Source: Streptomyces bathyalis
GTDB taxonomy: Bacteria; Actinomycetota; Actinomycetes; Streptomycetales; Streptomycetaceae
Direction: 5' to 3'
NCBI RefSeq assembly: GCF_015910445.1
Contig: NZ_CP048882.1
Location: forward strand, 2,418,001-2,482,000
Length of the DNA stretch: 64,000 nucleotides
Below the pieces are notes generated by a model. It made no database searches. It was not told the origin of the DNA and saw nothing but the letters and a program-made list of their open reading frames with translations. This document shows, one piece after another, positions 17,118 through 26,550 of the stretch. The translations under genes were made by a program, and so were the position numbers. How positions within the stretch are numbered: the stretch's first letter is position 1; each line of letters starts with the position of its first letter.

Positions 17118-17444
17118 TCACTCGTCGTGGCTCTGCGGGGGCAGCGCGGCGATGACCGGGTGATCCCGCTCGATCAGACCGAGCTTGCTGGCCCCGCCGG
17201 GCGAACCGAGCTCGTCGAAGAACTCCACGTTCGCCTTGTAGTAGTCCTTCCACTCCTCAGGAGTGTCGTCCTCGTAGAAGATCGCCTCGACCGGGCAGAC
17301 CGGTTCGCAGGCACCGCAGTCGACGCATTCGTCCGGGTGGATGTACAAGGACCGCTGGCCCTCGTAGATGCAGTCGACGGGGCACTCCTCGATGCAGGCC
17401 TTGTCCTTAAGGTCGACACAAGGCTCCGCGATGACGTAGGTCAC
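17118..17444 (-). CDS. fdxA: 7Fe ferredoxin
   Basis: 108 aa. Cys9, Cys17 and Cys50 are placed to bind a [3Fe-4S] cluster and Cys21, Cys40, Cys43 and Cys46 a [4Fe-4S] cluster, the arrangement of Azotobacter-type 7Fe ferredoxins. The acidic C-terminal extension after residue 60 is typical of actinobacterial FdxA/FdxC. GTG at 17444 follows GAGGAGGAACGACAGC, an excellent ribosome site. It is a cytosolic electron carrier; the redox partner is not evident from the context. The gene order ferredoxin-dapC is conserved. Confidence 0.95.
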   Translation of the reverse strand: MTYVIAEPCVDLKDKACIEECPVDCIYEGQRSLYIHPDECVDCGACEPVCPVEAIFYEDDTPEEWKDYYKANVEFFDELGSPGGASKLGLIERDHPVIAALPPQSHDE

Positions 17445-17583
17445 GCTGTCGTTCCTCCTCAATAGGGCCGGCGGACCGGTGTCGGGTGTCCGCCGCTGGG
17501 CGCGCGGGAGCGCGGCGTCGTCGATGCCCGTCCTAGTATCTCCGTTCCTGGTACCGAGACGAACAGGAGGGGCAGGTAGAGCA

Positions 17584-18668
17584 GTGGAATTCACCACCGG
17601 CGGACGCCTCGAGGTCCGAATCACTGTGTCTGACGTGGGCAAACGTGTTTCTGTCCGGTCCTTGACGGGGACCGGAGGACGGCACGCCACCTTCACCGAC
17701 ACGGTCGGCGTTCTCACATCCTGGAACGACGGTGTGCTCCACATCACCCGCCGCAGCGGACAGAGCGTGCCGATCGACGAATCGGCGCTGGTGGCCGGGA
17801 AGGTCGTGCCCGGCGCACCGGCCCGGCGGCGCGGCATCCCTGCTGCGAGCGTACGTGAACTCGTCGAGGTGGCGGCCCGCGGATGGCCCGCCGTCGAGAC
17901 CGAACGCCTGGGCGGCTGGACGCTCAGGGCGAGCGCGCAGGAGGCGGCGCATGCCGGCGGCGCGTCCGGTGGCCGGCGTGAGGGATTCACGGCGCGGGCC
18001 AACTCCGTACTGCCGCTGGACGATCCCGGTCTGCCGCTCGCGGAGGCGCTGACGCTGGCGCGCCGCTGGTACGAGGCGCGCCGGCTCGTGCCGCGCGTGC
18101 AGGTCACGACGGGCGGCGAGCGCACGGACGAACTGCTCGCCGCGGAGCTGGAGGAGCGCGGCTGGACGGGCGAGCGGTACGCGCTGCTCCGGGTGGCCGC
18201 GCTGGCGCCGCTGGCCGACCGCGAGCCGGACGGCCGCGTGCGGCTCGCTCGCGCTCCCGCGGACGGTTCTCGCTCTACCGCCGCGCCGGTGAAATGCCGG
18301 GCGCCGCAAGGAAGGTGCTGACGGGCGGCCCGTCCGTCTGGTTCGCGACCGTGCAGGGCGACTACGGTGCGCCCGGTCGGGCAGGCGGCGCGGACGGGAA
18401 CGAGGCGGGCAATGCGGCAGCGATCGGCCGGTGTGTGATCGACGGTCGCTGGGCGGGCTTCGCCGCGATAGAGGTCGCTCCGGGACACCGGCGGCAGGGG
18501 CTGGCGACCGCGGTGATGGCCGAGTTGGCGCGGGCGGCACTCGTCGAGGGCGCGTCCGCCGCGTATCTCCAGGTGGAGCGCGACAACGAGGCGGCACGCG
18601 CGCTGTACGACGGGATGGGCTTCGCCGACCACCACGCCTACCACTACCGCCGCGCCCCGGAGGACTGA
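17584..18668 (+). pseudogene. GNAT acetyltransferase gene with a frameshift
   Basis: Two overlapping frames together make one GNAT protein of about 360 aa. The first, from GTG 17584 (GGAGGGG upstream), covers an N-terminal beta domain and the first GNAT half up to VRLARAPADG near 18265. The second frame continues with FSLYRRAGEMPGAARKVL and carries the acetyl-CoA motif VAPGHRRQGLATAVM and ARALYDGMGF, ending at 18668. The join needs a one-base correction near 18262-18275 (one base lost, or two gained). Without it translation stops at 18321 and loses the CoA site. It is either a recent pseudogene or a sequencing error. Confidence 0.75.
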
Positions 18669-18674
18669 TCCGCA

Positions 18675-19688
18675 TTGGCAGACGAGGAGACGGGCAAAGG
18701 CCCCGGCCCGGGCCGGGGTGAAGGCGACGACGGCGGCAACGGAGGGGACGGCGGCAGCAACCGCGAACGGTTCGCGGAGGCCGCACGCGACGAGCGCCCC
18801 GATCTGGCGCTGCTGTGCCTGCTGATCGGTGTCGAGGCGGCCGCCGCGCACACGGTGGCGCACCGGGGGAAGGACAAGCGCGGTCCGCGGAGCCGGGACG
18901 ACCGGGACGCGGACAGCCACCTCGAAGGAGACGAGGGCGAGGGCACGCCGCCGGACGGCCACGAGCGGTCGGTCCTGGAGGCGCAGATCGAACTCGACCG
19001 CCTCGCCGGGCTGTTGCCGTACGCCCCCTCGCGTACACCCGAGGAATGGGCCCGCGCGCTCGGCCGGCTGCTGGGGACGGAGCACGGATTCCACGGGGCT
19101 CCCGAGGACTACCAGCGGCTGGAGTCGTCCCTGCTGCAGTCGGTTCTGCGGCGCCGACGCGGGCTGCCGATCCTGCTGTCCGTCGTCTGGATGGAGGTGG
19201 CGCGGCGTGCCGGCGCTCCGGTGTACGGGGTGGGTCTGCCGGGCCACTTCGTGGTCGGCTTCGGCGATCCGGCCGGGGAGCACGCCCTCGCCGACCCGTA
19301 CAACGGCGGCCGTCTGCTCTCCTCCGGCGACCTGGAGCTGCTGCTGGCGGGCGCGACGGGCATGCGCAGGCCGCTGTCGGCCGCGACGCTGCTTCCGGCG
19401 GGGCCGCTGGAGACGGTGCTGCGGATCCTGAACAACATCCGCGCCTGGGCCTCCGCACGTCCCGAACAGTCGGGCGTGCAGCTGTGGGCGCTCGACCTCT
19501 CCCTGCTCCTGCCGCACCGTCCGGCGCGGCTGCGGTACGAGCGGGCACGGCTGCTCGTCGATCGCGGCGACTTCCTCGGCGGTGCGGCGGAGTTGGAGGA
19601 GTACGCGTCGGCGGTCGAGGCGATGGAGCCGTCCGAGGCGGAGTCGGTACGCAGCGCGGCGCGGGCCGCCAGAGCGCGGCTCAACTGA
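18675..19688 (+). CDS. SirB1-type transglutaminase-like family protein
   Basis: 337 aa from TTG 18675, which has GGAGGACT 8 nt upstream. After an acidic Gly-rich N terminus (about 1-40), the transglutaminase-like SirB1 N domain has RRRGLPILLSVVWMEVARRA, GVGLPGHFVVGF and a following D-PYNGG. In this family the catalytic Cys is usually replaced, and here too no Cys is seen in the first motif, so a binding or scaffold role is likely. The C-terminal part (about 230-337) resembles a TPR-like helical repeat. It lies 7 bp after the GNAT frame. Confidence 0.82.
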   Translation: MADEETGKGPGPGRGEGDDGGNGGDGGSNRERFAEAARDERPDLALLCLLIGVEAAAAHTVAHRGKDKRGPRSRDDRDADSHLEGDEGEGTPPDGHERSVLEAQIELDRLAGLLPYAPSRTPEEWARALGRLLGTEHGFHGAPEDYQRLESSLLQSVLRRRRGLPILLSVVWMEVARRAGAPVYGVGLPGHFVVGFGDPAGEHALADPYNGGRLLSSGDLELLLAGATGMRRPLSAATLLPAGPLETVLRILNNIRAWASARPEQSGVQLWALDLSLLLPHRPARLRYERARLLVDRGDFLGGAAELEEYASAVEAMEPSEAESVRSAARAARARLN

Positions 19689-19837
19689 ACGTTCACGTCC
19701 GGGAGTTGCGGTACGCGCGCCCTGCGGGCGTGGCCTCCGGGCTTGCGGTACGGGCGCGTCACATCCAGCCCTTGCCGGGGGCCAGGCGTGGCGACCCGCC
19801 ACGATTGCGTGCGCCCGTCTTCTGGATCGCGTCCGCC

Positions 19838-19939
19838 CGGTCCGAGGAGGGCGAACGTCTCACCCGGGCGAAGACCGACGGTGAGGTCCGAGAGCGCACG
19901 CACCGAGCCATTGCTCCTGCTCACGCCCGCGAACTCCAC
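19838..19939 (-). pseudogene. Remnant of an ABC transporter ATPase (N-terminal 34 codons)
   Basis: From GTG 19939 the frame reads FAGVSRSNGSVRALSDLTV and then LRPGETFALLGP, the start of an ABC ATPase up to the first residues of Walker A. After that the similarity stops: the expected NGAGKST is absent and the frame runs on into non-homologous sequence. This suggests a deletion of nearly the whole gene. The surrounding 19689-20105 stretch otherwise shows no gene. An 18-bp palindrome lies just upstream. Confidence 0.5.
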
Positions 19940-19956
19940 CGCAGGAGACTCATTTC

Positions 19957-19974
19957 CGTGGTCGTGCGACCACG
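19957..19974. promoter_or_regulatory. 18-bp palindrome upstream of the ABC remnant
   Basis: CGTGGTCG-TG-CGACCACG is a near-perfect inverted repeat (8-bp arms, 2-bp centre), 18 bp upstream of the remnant start. It may be the operator of the lost gene. Confidence 0.4.
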
Positions 19975-20105
19975 ACCGCGTTCGCGGCGGCCCGCCGTGC
20001 GGTGCCGCAAGTCGTGAGCTGCGTTTGACGGTTGTCAGCAGTGCCGGCGACCCGCCGCCTGCGGTGGGGGCGGGGGCGCCGGAGTTCGCGACGCCCCCGG
20101 ATCTC

Positions 20106-22214
20106 TCACTGCGGGTTCAGCGGGATCTCCTGCACGCGCTTGGCGGGGCTCGTCTCCTTGAGTGCGAGACGCAGGGCACCGGCGACGTCCTGCGGCGTGA
20201 CCGGCGTCTTGCTGCCGTCACCGCGGGTGATCTTCACACCGTCGAAGGTCGTGCCGTACAGGGTCCGCAGCACCGGCAGGTCGTAGGTGTCGACCAGGGT
20301 GCCGTTCACCGGCTTCATCGACAGGAACTTCGGCAGCGACTTCTCCGGGCTGAACTGGATCGAGGCATCACCGGCCTTGATCGTCACAAGTCCGGACATG
20401 GCGGGCTTGCCGAAGTCCCGGATGGCCCTGGCGATTTCCTTCTTGCCGACCTGCGGCTGCTGCGTCGACACGGGCAGCCGGACGGGGCTGTTGTTCCCGG
20501 TGGCGGCACGCGCGCGGTACGCCTTCTCCAGCTCCTGGCTGGCATCGCCGGCGTCGATTCCCTTGTGCGTCTTGCCCGGTACGGCGACGGCCTTGCCCCT
20601 GACGAACTTGACCATCCCGTCCTTGGGGCTGCCGCCGATGCCCGTCTGCTTGGAGATCTGCGAGATGGCCGACGCCATCTTCTCCTGGTCGATCTCCAGC
20701 GCGGGCTCGGCCTCCCGCTCGGCGCCGAAGAGCGAGCCGATGACGGAGACCGGGTTGTAGTCGCGTCCGGCGGCGTTGCGCACCGTCGCCTCGGTGTCCA
20801 GCGTCATGCCCGCGACGCTCGGCTTGAGCTTGGCCTTCTGGTCCCCGGCGACGACGGTGAACGCCTGCGTCGTGCGGTTGCCGAAGGCCGCGTCCAGCTT
20901 GTTCACGGCCTCGTGACGGCTCATCCCGCCGATCTCGACGCCGAGCACGGCGGTGCCGTTGGGCACGTCCGCGTGGTCGAGGAGCAGGCCGGCCCCGTAG
21001 GCGATGCCGACGATGCCCAGGACACCGGCCCCTGCGAGCATCAGCTTCGAACGGCCGCCGGAGGGGACGTCGTCGTCGTGGTCCCGGGACGAGGCGCGCT
21101 CGAAGGGCGAGCCGGACCTGCTGCCGACCTCGTCGTCGGCCAGGCGCGGAGCCCGGCTCATGAGGGTTTCGCCGGCGATGCGGTCCTTCTCGGACTCCTC
21201 CTCCGCGACGGCCCTGCCAGCGCCGCCGGGCGCACCGTAGGCGGGCAGTCCGCCGGTGCTGCCGGTTTCGCGCGCGAGCATCTCCTCGCCGATCCCGCCC
21301 GGCGCGAACGGCGCGCGGCCGGTGCCCAGTCCGAGAGTCGAACTCGCGGCGGCCTCGGGCGGCGCACCGCCCTGGCCGGGCCGCGGGGGCAGCGGCATGT
21401 CGCCGCTCACGGGACCGGTCGTCGGCCCGTCCTGGCCCACGCCGGGCTCGTCGTGAGTGGGTGTGCCTCCGGGCGGGGTGTCCGTGCCGGGCACGGGGTA
21501 GGAGCCGGTGTCGTACGGATCGCTCGACCCGTACGAGTCGCCCAGGCCGTAGGGGTTCGTGACGCCGTACGGGTCCTGGGTGCCGTAAGGGGACTCGCCC
21601 GCTCCCGGTGACGTACCGGGCCCACCGGGCCCGGGCCAGCCGGAACCCGCGCCGGGACCGGTGGCAGCCGGACCTGCGGCGCCGTTGCCGGCACCCGAAC
21701 TGCCGGATGCGGGCTTGCTCTTGCGCGGCGCGAACCAGTCGCTGGTCTCCTGCTTCTCACCGCCGCCCGAGGTCTCCTCCGACGACCGTGACGTGCCGGG
21801 CGGCGGGGTACCCGGCGGGCCGGCCACCGCACCGGGACCGGCTCCCGGGACACCGTCGCCGGGGGCGCGCAGGGGATGAGCGCCGTCGGCCGGCGAGGCT
21901 CCCTTCTGCTCGGCGCCGCTCGCCGTGCCGCCCGCACCTTCGCCCTTGCCGCCGGACTCGCCTTCGCTGACCGGCGTCCGCATCACGACAGGCGGAATCG
22001 GCCGCGAGCCGGGGATGTTGATCCGGATGCGGGTGGTCAACGTCGTCTCGGTCTTGCGGTCTTCGGGCTTCCGCTGTGCGTCCGAGGCCGATGATTCCTC
22101 CGAGTCCGCGGACTCCCCGGCGGCGCCGGGGCCGTACGGCTCGGTGCCCGGTGGGTACGACGCACCGCCACGGCCCTGTGGCCCGGAGGACGAACGGTCA
22201 GTTTCACGACTCAA
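20106..22214 (-). CDS. Membrane protein with peptidoglycan-binding (PG_binding_4/VanW-associated) domains
   Basis: 702 aa. Residues 1 to about 385 are a long disordered Gly/Pro/Ser cytosolic region with DPYG/NPYG-type Tyr repeats near 210-240. One transmembrane helix lies at about 390-412 (LMLAGAGVLGIVGIAYGAGLL). Outside are two copies of a PG_binding_4-like domain (starting NGTAVLGVEIGGMSRHEAV and ARAIRDFGKPAMSGLV). No VanW or L,D-transpeptidase catalytic domain follows. TTG 22214 has GGGAGT upstream. A cell-wall-linked role is inferred. The next gene upstream on this strand is DUF6113, 129 bp away. Confidence 0.78.
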   Translation of the reverse strand: MSRETDRSSSGPQGRGGASYPPGTEPYGPGAAGESADSEESSASDAQRKPEDRKTETTLTTRIRINIPGSRPIPPVVMRTPVSEGESGGKGEGAGGTASGAEQKGASPADGAHPLRAPGDGVPGAGPGAVAGPPGTPPPGTSRSSEETSGGGEKQETSDWFAPRKSKPASGSSGAGNGAAGPAATGPGAGSGWPGPGGPGTSPGAGESPYGTQDPYGVTNPYGLGDSYGSSDPYDTGSYPVPGTDTPPGGTPTHDEPGVGQDGPTTGPVSGDMPLPPRPGQGGAPPEAAASSTLGLGTGRAPFAPGGIGEEMLARETGSTGGLPAYGAPGGAGRAVAEEESEKDRIAGETLMSRAPRLADDEVGSRSGSPFERASSRDHDDDVPSGGRSKLMLAGAGVLGIVGIAYGAGLLLDHADVPNGTAVLGVEIGGMSRHEAVNKLDAAFGNRTTQAFTVVAGDQKAKLKPSVAGMTLDTEATVRNAAGRDYNPVSVIGSLFGAEREAEPALEIDQEKMASAISQISKQTGIGGSPKDGMVKFVRGKAVAVPGKTHKGIDAGDASQELEKAYRARAATGNNSPVRLPVSTQQPQVGKKEIARAIRDFGKPAMSGLVTIKAGDASIQFSPEKSLPKFLSMKPVNGTLVDTYDLPVLRTLYGTTFDGVKITRGDGSKTPVTPQDVAGALRLALKETSPAKRVQEIPLNPQ

Positions 22215-22343
22215 AGCAGGTACTCCCGGTTGGGTTCACCGCCCATCATGCTTGTCCCAGGACGGTTCGCCGGCGCGCACCAGCTTACTTGGGGTCGCCG
22301 CCCCGGGACCCCCTCCCTCGCAATCCCCTGGACAGCGGCCTCA

Positions 22344-22814
22344 TCAGCGGTACTTGTCCGCTGGCACTGGCGGTGCCGGCAGCGAGATGGTGGCACACAT
22401 CACAGCGGCGAGCACCCCGCCCAGTAGAAAGACATATGAACCAATGCCCGCCCCGAAGGCGAAGTCGCCCTCCGGCCGCGGTGACGTCAGCAGGAATACC
22501 GTGACAACCCACCCCGCACCGGGCGCCGCGGCCCCCACCCGCGTACGGCACAACTTGGCACCGCCCCAGAAGAGTCCGACGGCGCCGGCCAGGGCGAGCA
22601 GCAGACCGCCGGGGAACCAGGCGCTCTGCACCAGCGCTCCGGCGGCCGCCGTCAGAACTCCGAGCACGAGCAGCAACAGGTAGACGCCCATGCGTGCCGT
22701 ACGGGCCGCGGGGACCCGCTCGGGCCACGGAGGCTTTGCCGGGCCGGTGCCCGGTCCCCGGCCGGACGGCCGCCCCCACTGCCCGCGCCCGTTCTCGTCA
22801 CGCTCGCCGCTCAT
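22344..22814 (-). CDS. DUF6113 family membrane protein
   Basis: 156 aa. After a 35-residue charged N terminus there are about four transmembrane helices ([60 protein letters not shown] region; [20 protein letters not shown]). The ATG overlaps the mshB stop (ATGA), so it is translated with mshB. Function unknown. The same mshB-DUF6113 pair is common in Streptomyces. Confidence 0.82.
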   Translation of the reverse strand: MSGERDENGRGQWGRPSGRGPGTGPAKPPWPERVPAARTARMGVYLLLLVLGVLTAAAGALVQSAWFPGGLLLALAGAVGLFWGGAKLCRTRVGAAAPGAGWVVTVFLLTSPRPEGDFAFGAGIGSYVFLLGGVLAAVMCATISLPAPPVPADKYR

Positions 22815-23749
22815 GCATCCGCTCCTGCGAACAAGTCCTGTGTGATGCCGCCGGAATGCTCCCCCGGCGGATGGGCAAGGCGGTAGTACTCGGTGCTGAT
22901 CAAAGGCTGGCCCAGGCCGTTGGAGAGGGCGAAGGTGTCGCCGGCAACGCTGATCTGGGTCGCGTGCGCGCGCATGGCGGCCGCCTTCGCCGCCGCGTGT
23001 GCCCGTCCGTCGACCACCGCGTCCACGGACTTCTCGTCGTCCACGAGCCCCGGCACGTCCTCCGGTTCCGCCACCGCGGAGTACCGGGACGGTGACGCGG
23101 CCCGCAGCCGCGTGAAGCCCTCCTCGACGACCGCGCGGGGCACGCAGTTCCAGTAGACGCGCGCCACTCGGTGCGGCTCGCCGGCACCGGGCTCGAAGTC
23201 CCCGTCCGGGGCCAGTTCGGCGGCGCGCATCGCGACGCGGTGGGCCTTGATGTGGTCGGGGTGGCCGTAGCCGCCGTCCGGGTCGTAGGTGACCATCACC
23301 TGAGGGCGCACCTCGCGGATGACGCGGACCAGATGCAGCGCGGCCTCGTCGAGAGGGGCCTGCCAGAAGCACTCGGGCCGCAGATTCGTGGAGAGGCCCA
23401 TCATCCCGGAGTCACGGTAGCGGCCGGGACCGCCGAGGAAGCGGTGGTCGGTGACGCCCAACTCCCGCATGGCGTCGGCGAGTTCGCCCATGCGATGACG
23501 TCCGAGCGGAGTGATCTCCCCCGCGGGCGCGGCCGGTTCCTGTGCCGGCTCCCCCGGCTCCGGCTGCTCGGGGGCGAGGTGCGCCAGCTCCGCGGGGATG
23601 ACTTCGCCCTCCTCGCCCAGGGTGCAGGTCACCAGCGTGACGTGGACGCCCTCGGCGGCGTACTTGGCCATGGTGGCGCCGTTGTTGATCGACTCGTCGT
23701 CCGGGTGCGCGTGCACCAGGAGCAGACGCCGGTCAGGGGCTGCGCTCAT
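22811..23749 (-). CDS. mshB: Mycothiol deacetylase MshB
   Basis: 312 aa, LmbE/PIG-L zinc deacetylase. The AHPDDE motif (His15, Asp18) and GYGHPDH supply the zinc ligands. [16 protein letters not shown] and [16 protein letters not shown] are MshB-specific. It deacetylates GlcNAc-Ins to GlcN-Ins in mycothiol synthesis in the cytosol. The ATG at 23749 lies 7 nt after TAGGGT with no ribosome site, so it is probably leaderless. A Pro/Glu-rich insertion (about 85-105) is seen in the loop after the first strand. Its ATGA overlap with DUF6113 makes a two-gene unit. Confidence 0.95.
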   Translation of the reverse strand: MSAAPDRRLLLVHAHPDDESINNGATMAKYAAEGVHVTLVTCTLGEEGEVIPAELAHLAPEQPEPGEPAQEPAAPAGEITPLGRHRMGELADAMRELGVTDHRFLGGPGRYRDSGMMGLSTNLRPECFWQAPLDEAALHLVRVIREVRPQVMVTYDPDGGYGHPDHIKAHRVAMRAAELAPDGDFEPGAGEPHRVARVYWNCVPRAVVEEGFTRLRAASPSRYSAVAEPEDVPGLVDDEKSVDAVVDGRAHAAAKAAAMRAHATQISVAGDTFALSNGLGQPLISTEYYRLAHPPGEHSGGITQDLFAGADA

Positions 23750-23756
23750 GCCCCTG

Positions 23757-23762
23757 ACCCTA
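23757..23762 (-). promoter_or_regulatory. Candidate -10 box of mshB (leaderless)
   Basis: TAGGGT on the minus strand ends 7 nt before the mshB ATG. TCTGAC 17 bp further upstream could be the -35 element. Confidence 0.45.
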
Positions 23763-23780
23763 CGGCTCCCCTCGGACAGG

Positions 23781-23975
23781 TCAGAACTTGATGTCCCCGA
23801 GCATGCCCGCCACATTCGTCGTCAGCTCGTTGATCGTCGGAGCGATGGACGAGCCGGCCAGGTAGAAGCCCAACAGCACGCACACGACGGCGTGCCCGGC
23901 TTTCAGCCCGGCCTTCTTGACGAGCAGAAGGACGATGATCAAGAGCAGCACGACCGCCGAAATCGAGAGTGCCAC
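23781..23975 (-). CDS. Small membrane protein, 64 aa
   Basis: GTG 23975 follows GGAGGTGAACCGCC, a strong ribosome site. The protein has two hydrophobic helices ([15 protein letters not shown] and [14 protein letters not shown]) around a short basic loop KKAGLKAG, and a polar C-terminal tail. No family is recognised. The strong ribosome site, the codon use and the position between mshB and the S9 peptidase argue that it is real. Confidence 0.7.
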   Translation of the reverse strand: MALSISAVVLLLIIVLLLVKKAGLKAGHAVVCVLLGFYLAGSSIAPTINELTTNVAGMLGDIKF

Positions 23976-24162
23976 GGCGGTTCACCTCCAAGTACGCGCG
24001 GTCGGGCGACGGATCCGGACAGCATGAGCCCATGACACGAGCGGGACACCGGCGTCATACCCGGCTCCCGTCTCGCGCAATGGATCATAACTATCCGTCA
24101 GATGGCATGGGCCGGGTGCACGGGTGCAGACGAGGGGCGCATATTCGATTCCGGCCACCGCT

Positions 24163-24193
24163 GGGGGCGCTCCCACGAAGTGGGGGAGCACCC
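24163..24193. repeat. Streptomyces-type GC stem-loop (intergenic repeat)
   Basis: GGGGGCGCTCCCAC and GTGGGGGAGCACCC form a stem around a GAAG loop with one bulge. Related CCCAC-GAAG-GTGGG stem-loops recur in Streptomyces intergenic DNA. Confidence 0.5.
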
Positions 24194-24202
24194 GCCAGGC
24201 TC

Positions 24203-24208
24203 TACGCT
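24203..24208 (+). promoter_or_regulatory. Candidate -10 box of the S9 peptidase (leaderless)
   Basis: TACGCT ends 7 nt before the ATG at 24216, which lacks a ribosome-binding site. Confidence 0.4.
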
Positions 24209-24215
24209 CTGCCGC

Positions 24216-26441
24216 ATGGCCACTACTTTCCCCCGGCAGTACGCACGGACCCAGCGCTTCACCCTGGGCGCCCCGCGCGCTTTCAGCGTCGCACCCGATG
24301 GATCGCGCGTCGTCTTCCTCCGCTCCCGCGAGGGCACTGACCGGGCCAATCTCCTTTGGGTACGCGAACCGTCCGGTGCGCGCGAGTACGTCGCCGCCGA
24401 CCCGGCGAGCCTGCTCGGAGGCGCGGAGGAGGAGCTCTCCGCGGAGGAGCGCGCCCGCCGTGAACGCAGCCGCGAAGGTTCTGCCGGAATCGTCGGATAT
24501 GCCACTGACATGGCCGTCGAATGCGCCTCTTTCGCCCTCTCGGGGCGTCTGTTCGTGACGGATCTGCGGACAGGCGAGTGCCGGCAGCTGGACACACCGG
24601 AACCCGTCGTCGACCCCCGCCCCTCCCCCGACGGGACGCGCGTGGCCTACGTCTCGGGCGGCGCCCTGCGCCTCATCCGCACCGACGGCACCGGCGACAG
24701 CGTGCTGGCCGCCCCGGAGAACGACCGGATCACATACGGTCTGGCCGAATTCATCGCCGCCGAGGAGATGGACCGCAACAGGGGCTTCTGGTGGTCTCCG
24801 GACGGCGGGCAGCTGCTCGTAGCGCGAGCCGACGACTCCCCCGTGCAGCGGTGGCACATCGCCGACCCGGCGCACCCGGATCAGCAGCCGTCCGAGGTGG
24901 CCTATCCGGCGGCGGGCACGGCGAACGCCGACGTCACACTGCGTCTGGTGAACGCGGACGGCGGCGAGGGCCTCGACGTCGAGTGGGACCGCGCGCACTT
25001 CCCCTACCTCGCCCGCGTCCACTGGTCGCCGGGAGGGCCGCCGCTGCTGCTCGTCCAGTCGCGCGACCAGCGCACGCAGTTGTACCTCGGCGTCGACACC
25101 GTCACGGGCGCCACCAGCACCCTCCACACGGAGCAGGACGCCGACTGGCTGGAGCTGTTCCCGGGCGTTCCCGCCTGGACGCCGGACGGACGGCTCGTGC
25201 GCATCGACGACGCGTCGGGGGCGCGCGTGCTGACGGTGGGCCAGGTCGCCTTCACGGACGCCTCGTTGCACGTCCGGTCCGTGCTCGACATCGGCGCGGA
25301 CGGGGTGCTCCTCTCCGCCTCGGCGGGTGCCGCGGCCGACGGGGATCCCGGAGCGGTCGGCGACATCGGAGTCCACTTCGCGCGGTTCGCCGAGGACGGC
25401 TCGTGCGGTGGCGTCGAGCGCCTGACGGACCCGGACGGCGAAGCCGCCGCGGACGACGGGACCGAAGGCGTGACGGGCAGCGGCGGGCGGCCACACGTGG
25501 CCTCCGCCGTGCGCGGCGGTGACACCCTCGTGCTCTCCACCGCCTCGCTCTCGCGTCCCGGCTCGCGGGTCTCCGTCCTGCGCTTGGACGGCGGGGACGG
25601 CGGTGCGTTCACGCTCAAGTCCTTGGACGTAGTGCCGTCGCAGGCCGAACGGCCCCAGCTCGTCACGGCGCCGCGGCTGCTGCTCACCGGCGAGCGCCGG
25701 ATCCCCGCGGGCCTCGTGCTGCCCACGGGCCACCGGGACGGTGACGGCCCGCTGCCCGTCCTCATGGACCCCTACGGCGGTCCGCACGGCCAGCGCGTGG
25801 TCGCGGCGCACAACGCCTGGCTCACCTCGCAGTGGTTCGCCGACCAGGGCTTCGCGGTGATCGTGGCCGACGGGCGGGGCACGCCCGGCCGTTCACCGGC
25901 GTGGGAGAAGGCGGTCTCGCGGGACATCGCCGACGTCACGCTCGACGACCAGATCGAGGCGCTGCGGTCGCTCGCGGCGGACCATCCGCTGGACCTGACG
26001 CGCGTCGCCATCCGCGGCTGGTCGTACGGCGGTTACCTCGCCGCGCTCGCCGTGCTGCGCCGTCCCGACGTCTTCCACACGGCGGTCGTGGGCGCGCCCG
26101 TCACCGACTGGCGGCTGTACGACACGCACTACACCGAGCGCTACTGCGGCATGCCGGACCAGGACGCGGACGTGTACGCGCGCACCTCGGTGATCACCGA
26201 CGACGGGCTCTCCGGCGCCGCGTCGCAGCACCGTCCGCTCATGCTGATCCACGGGCTGGCTGACGACAACGTGGCCGCCGCGCACACGCTGCGGCTCTCC
26301 TCGGCACTCCTCGCGGCGGGCCGCCCGCACGAGATGCTGCCCCTCTCCGGCGTCACGCACATGACGCCGCAGGAGCAGATCGCGGAGAACCTGCTGCTGC
26401 TCCAAGTGGCCTTCCTCAAGCGCACGTTGAGCGTGGCGTAG
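24216..26441 (+). CDS. S9 family prolyl oligopeptidase / dipeptidyl peptidase IV-like
   Basis: 741 aa. The N-terminal two-thirds is a DPP4-type beta-propeller (PDGTRVAYVSGGALRLI; EEMDRNRGFWWSPDG is a DPP4 glutamate-loop-like segment). The C-terminal alpha/beta hydrolase has nucleophile Ser603 in GWSYGG, Asp683 or Asp684 in GLADDN and His715 in GVTHMT. No signal peptide, so it acts in the cytosol. It would trim short peptides, and its place next to an oligopeptide importer suggests degradation of imported peptides, though this is inferred. It converges with the ABC operon and a terminator lies between. Confidence 0.9.
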   Translation: MATTFPRQYARTQRFTLGAPRAFSVAPDGSRVVFLRSREGTDRANLLWVREPSGAREYVAADPASLLGGAEEELSAEERARRERSREGSAGIVGYATDMAVECASFALSGRLFVTDLRTGECRQLDTPEPVVDPRPSPDGTRVAYVSGGALRLIRTDGTGDSVLAAPENDRITYGLAEFIAAEEMDRNRGFWWSPDGGQLLVARADDSPVQRWHIADPAHPDQQPSEVAYPAAGTANADVTLRLVNADGGEGLDVEWDRAHFPYLARVHWSPGGPPLLLVQSRDQRTQLYLGVDTVTGATSTLHTEQDADWLELFPGVPAWTPDGRLVRIDDASGARVLTVGQVAFTDASLHVRSVLDIGADGVLLSASAGAAADGDPGAVGDIGVHFARFAEDGSCGGVERLTDPDGEAAADDGTEGVTGSGGRPHVASAVRGGDTLVLSTASLSRPGSRVSVLRLDGGDGGAFTLKSLDVVPSQAERPQLVTAPRLLLTGERRIPAGLVLPTGHRDGDGPLPVLMDPYGGPHGQRVVAAHNAWLTSQWFADQGFAVIVADGRGTPGRSPAWEKAVSRDIADVTLDDQIEALRSLAADHPLDLTRVAIRGWSYGGYLAALAVLRRPDVFHTAVVGAPVTDWRLYDTHYTERYCGMPDQDADVYARTSVITDDGLSGAASQHRPLMLIHGLADDNVAAAHTLRLSSALLAAGRPHEMLPLSGVTHMTPQEQIAENLLLLQVAFLKRTLSVA

Positions 26442-26463
26442 CGGGACAGCGGCGCGCGCACAG

Positions 26464-26500
26464 CGGGGCGCCTCCGCGAACTCGTCGCGCAGGCGCCCCG
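26464..26500. terminator. Terminator between S9 peptidase and ABC operon
   Basis: A perfect 10-bp stem CGGGGCGCCT/AGGCGCCCCG with a 17-nt loop lies between the convergent genes. Confidence 0.65.
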
Positions 26501-26550
26501 GCGGGCCCCGCAAGGCCTGTTGGACGAAGGGCGCAGCCCCTGGCGGTGTC

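Noticed and set aside
18294..18668. Separate 124-aa GNAT gene
   Set aside because: It begins in the middle of the GNAT fold and continues the preceding frame; a frameshift is simpler.
17118..19802. 894-codon minus-strand frame
   Set aside because: Only its last 109 codons (ferredoxin) are real; the rest is the shadow of GNAT and transglutaminase genes.
21460..21600. DPYG repeats as a structural repeat domain
   Set aside because: Only five irregular units in a disordered cytosolic region; low complexity, not a defined domain.
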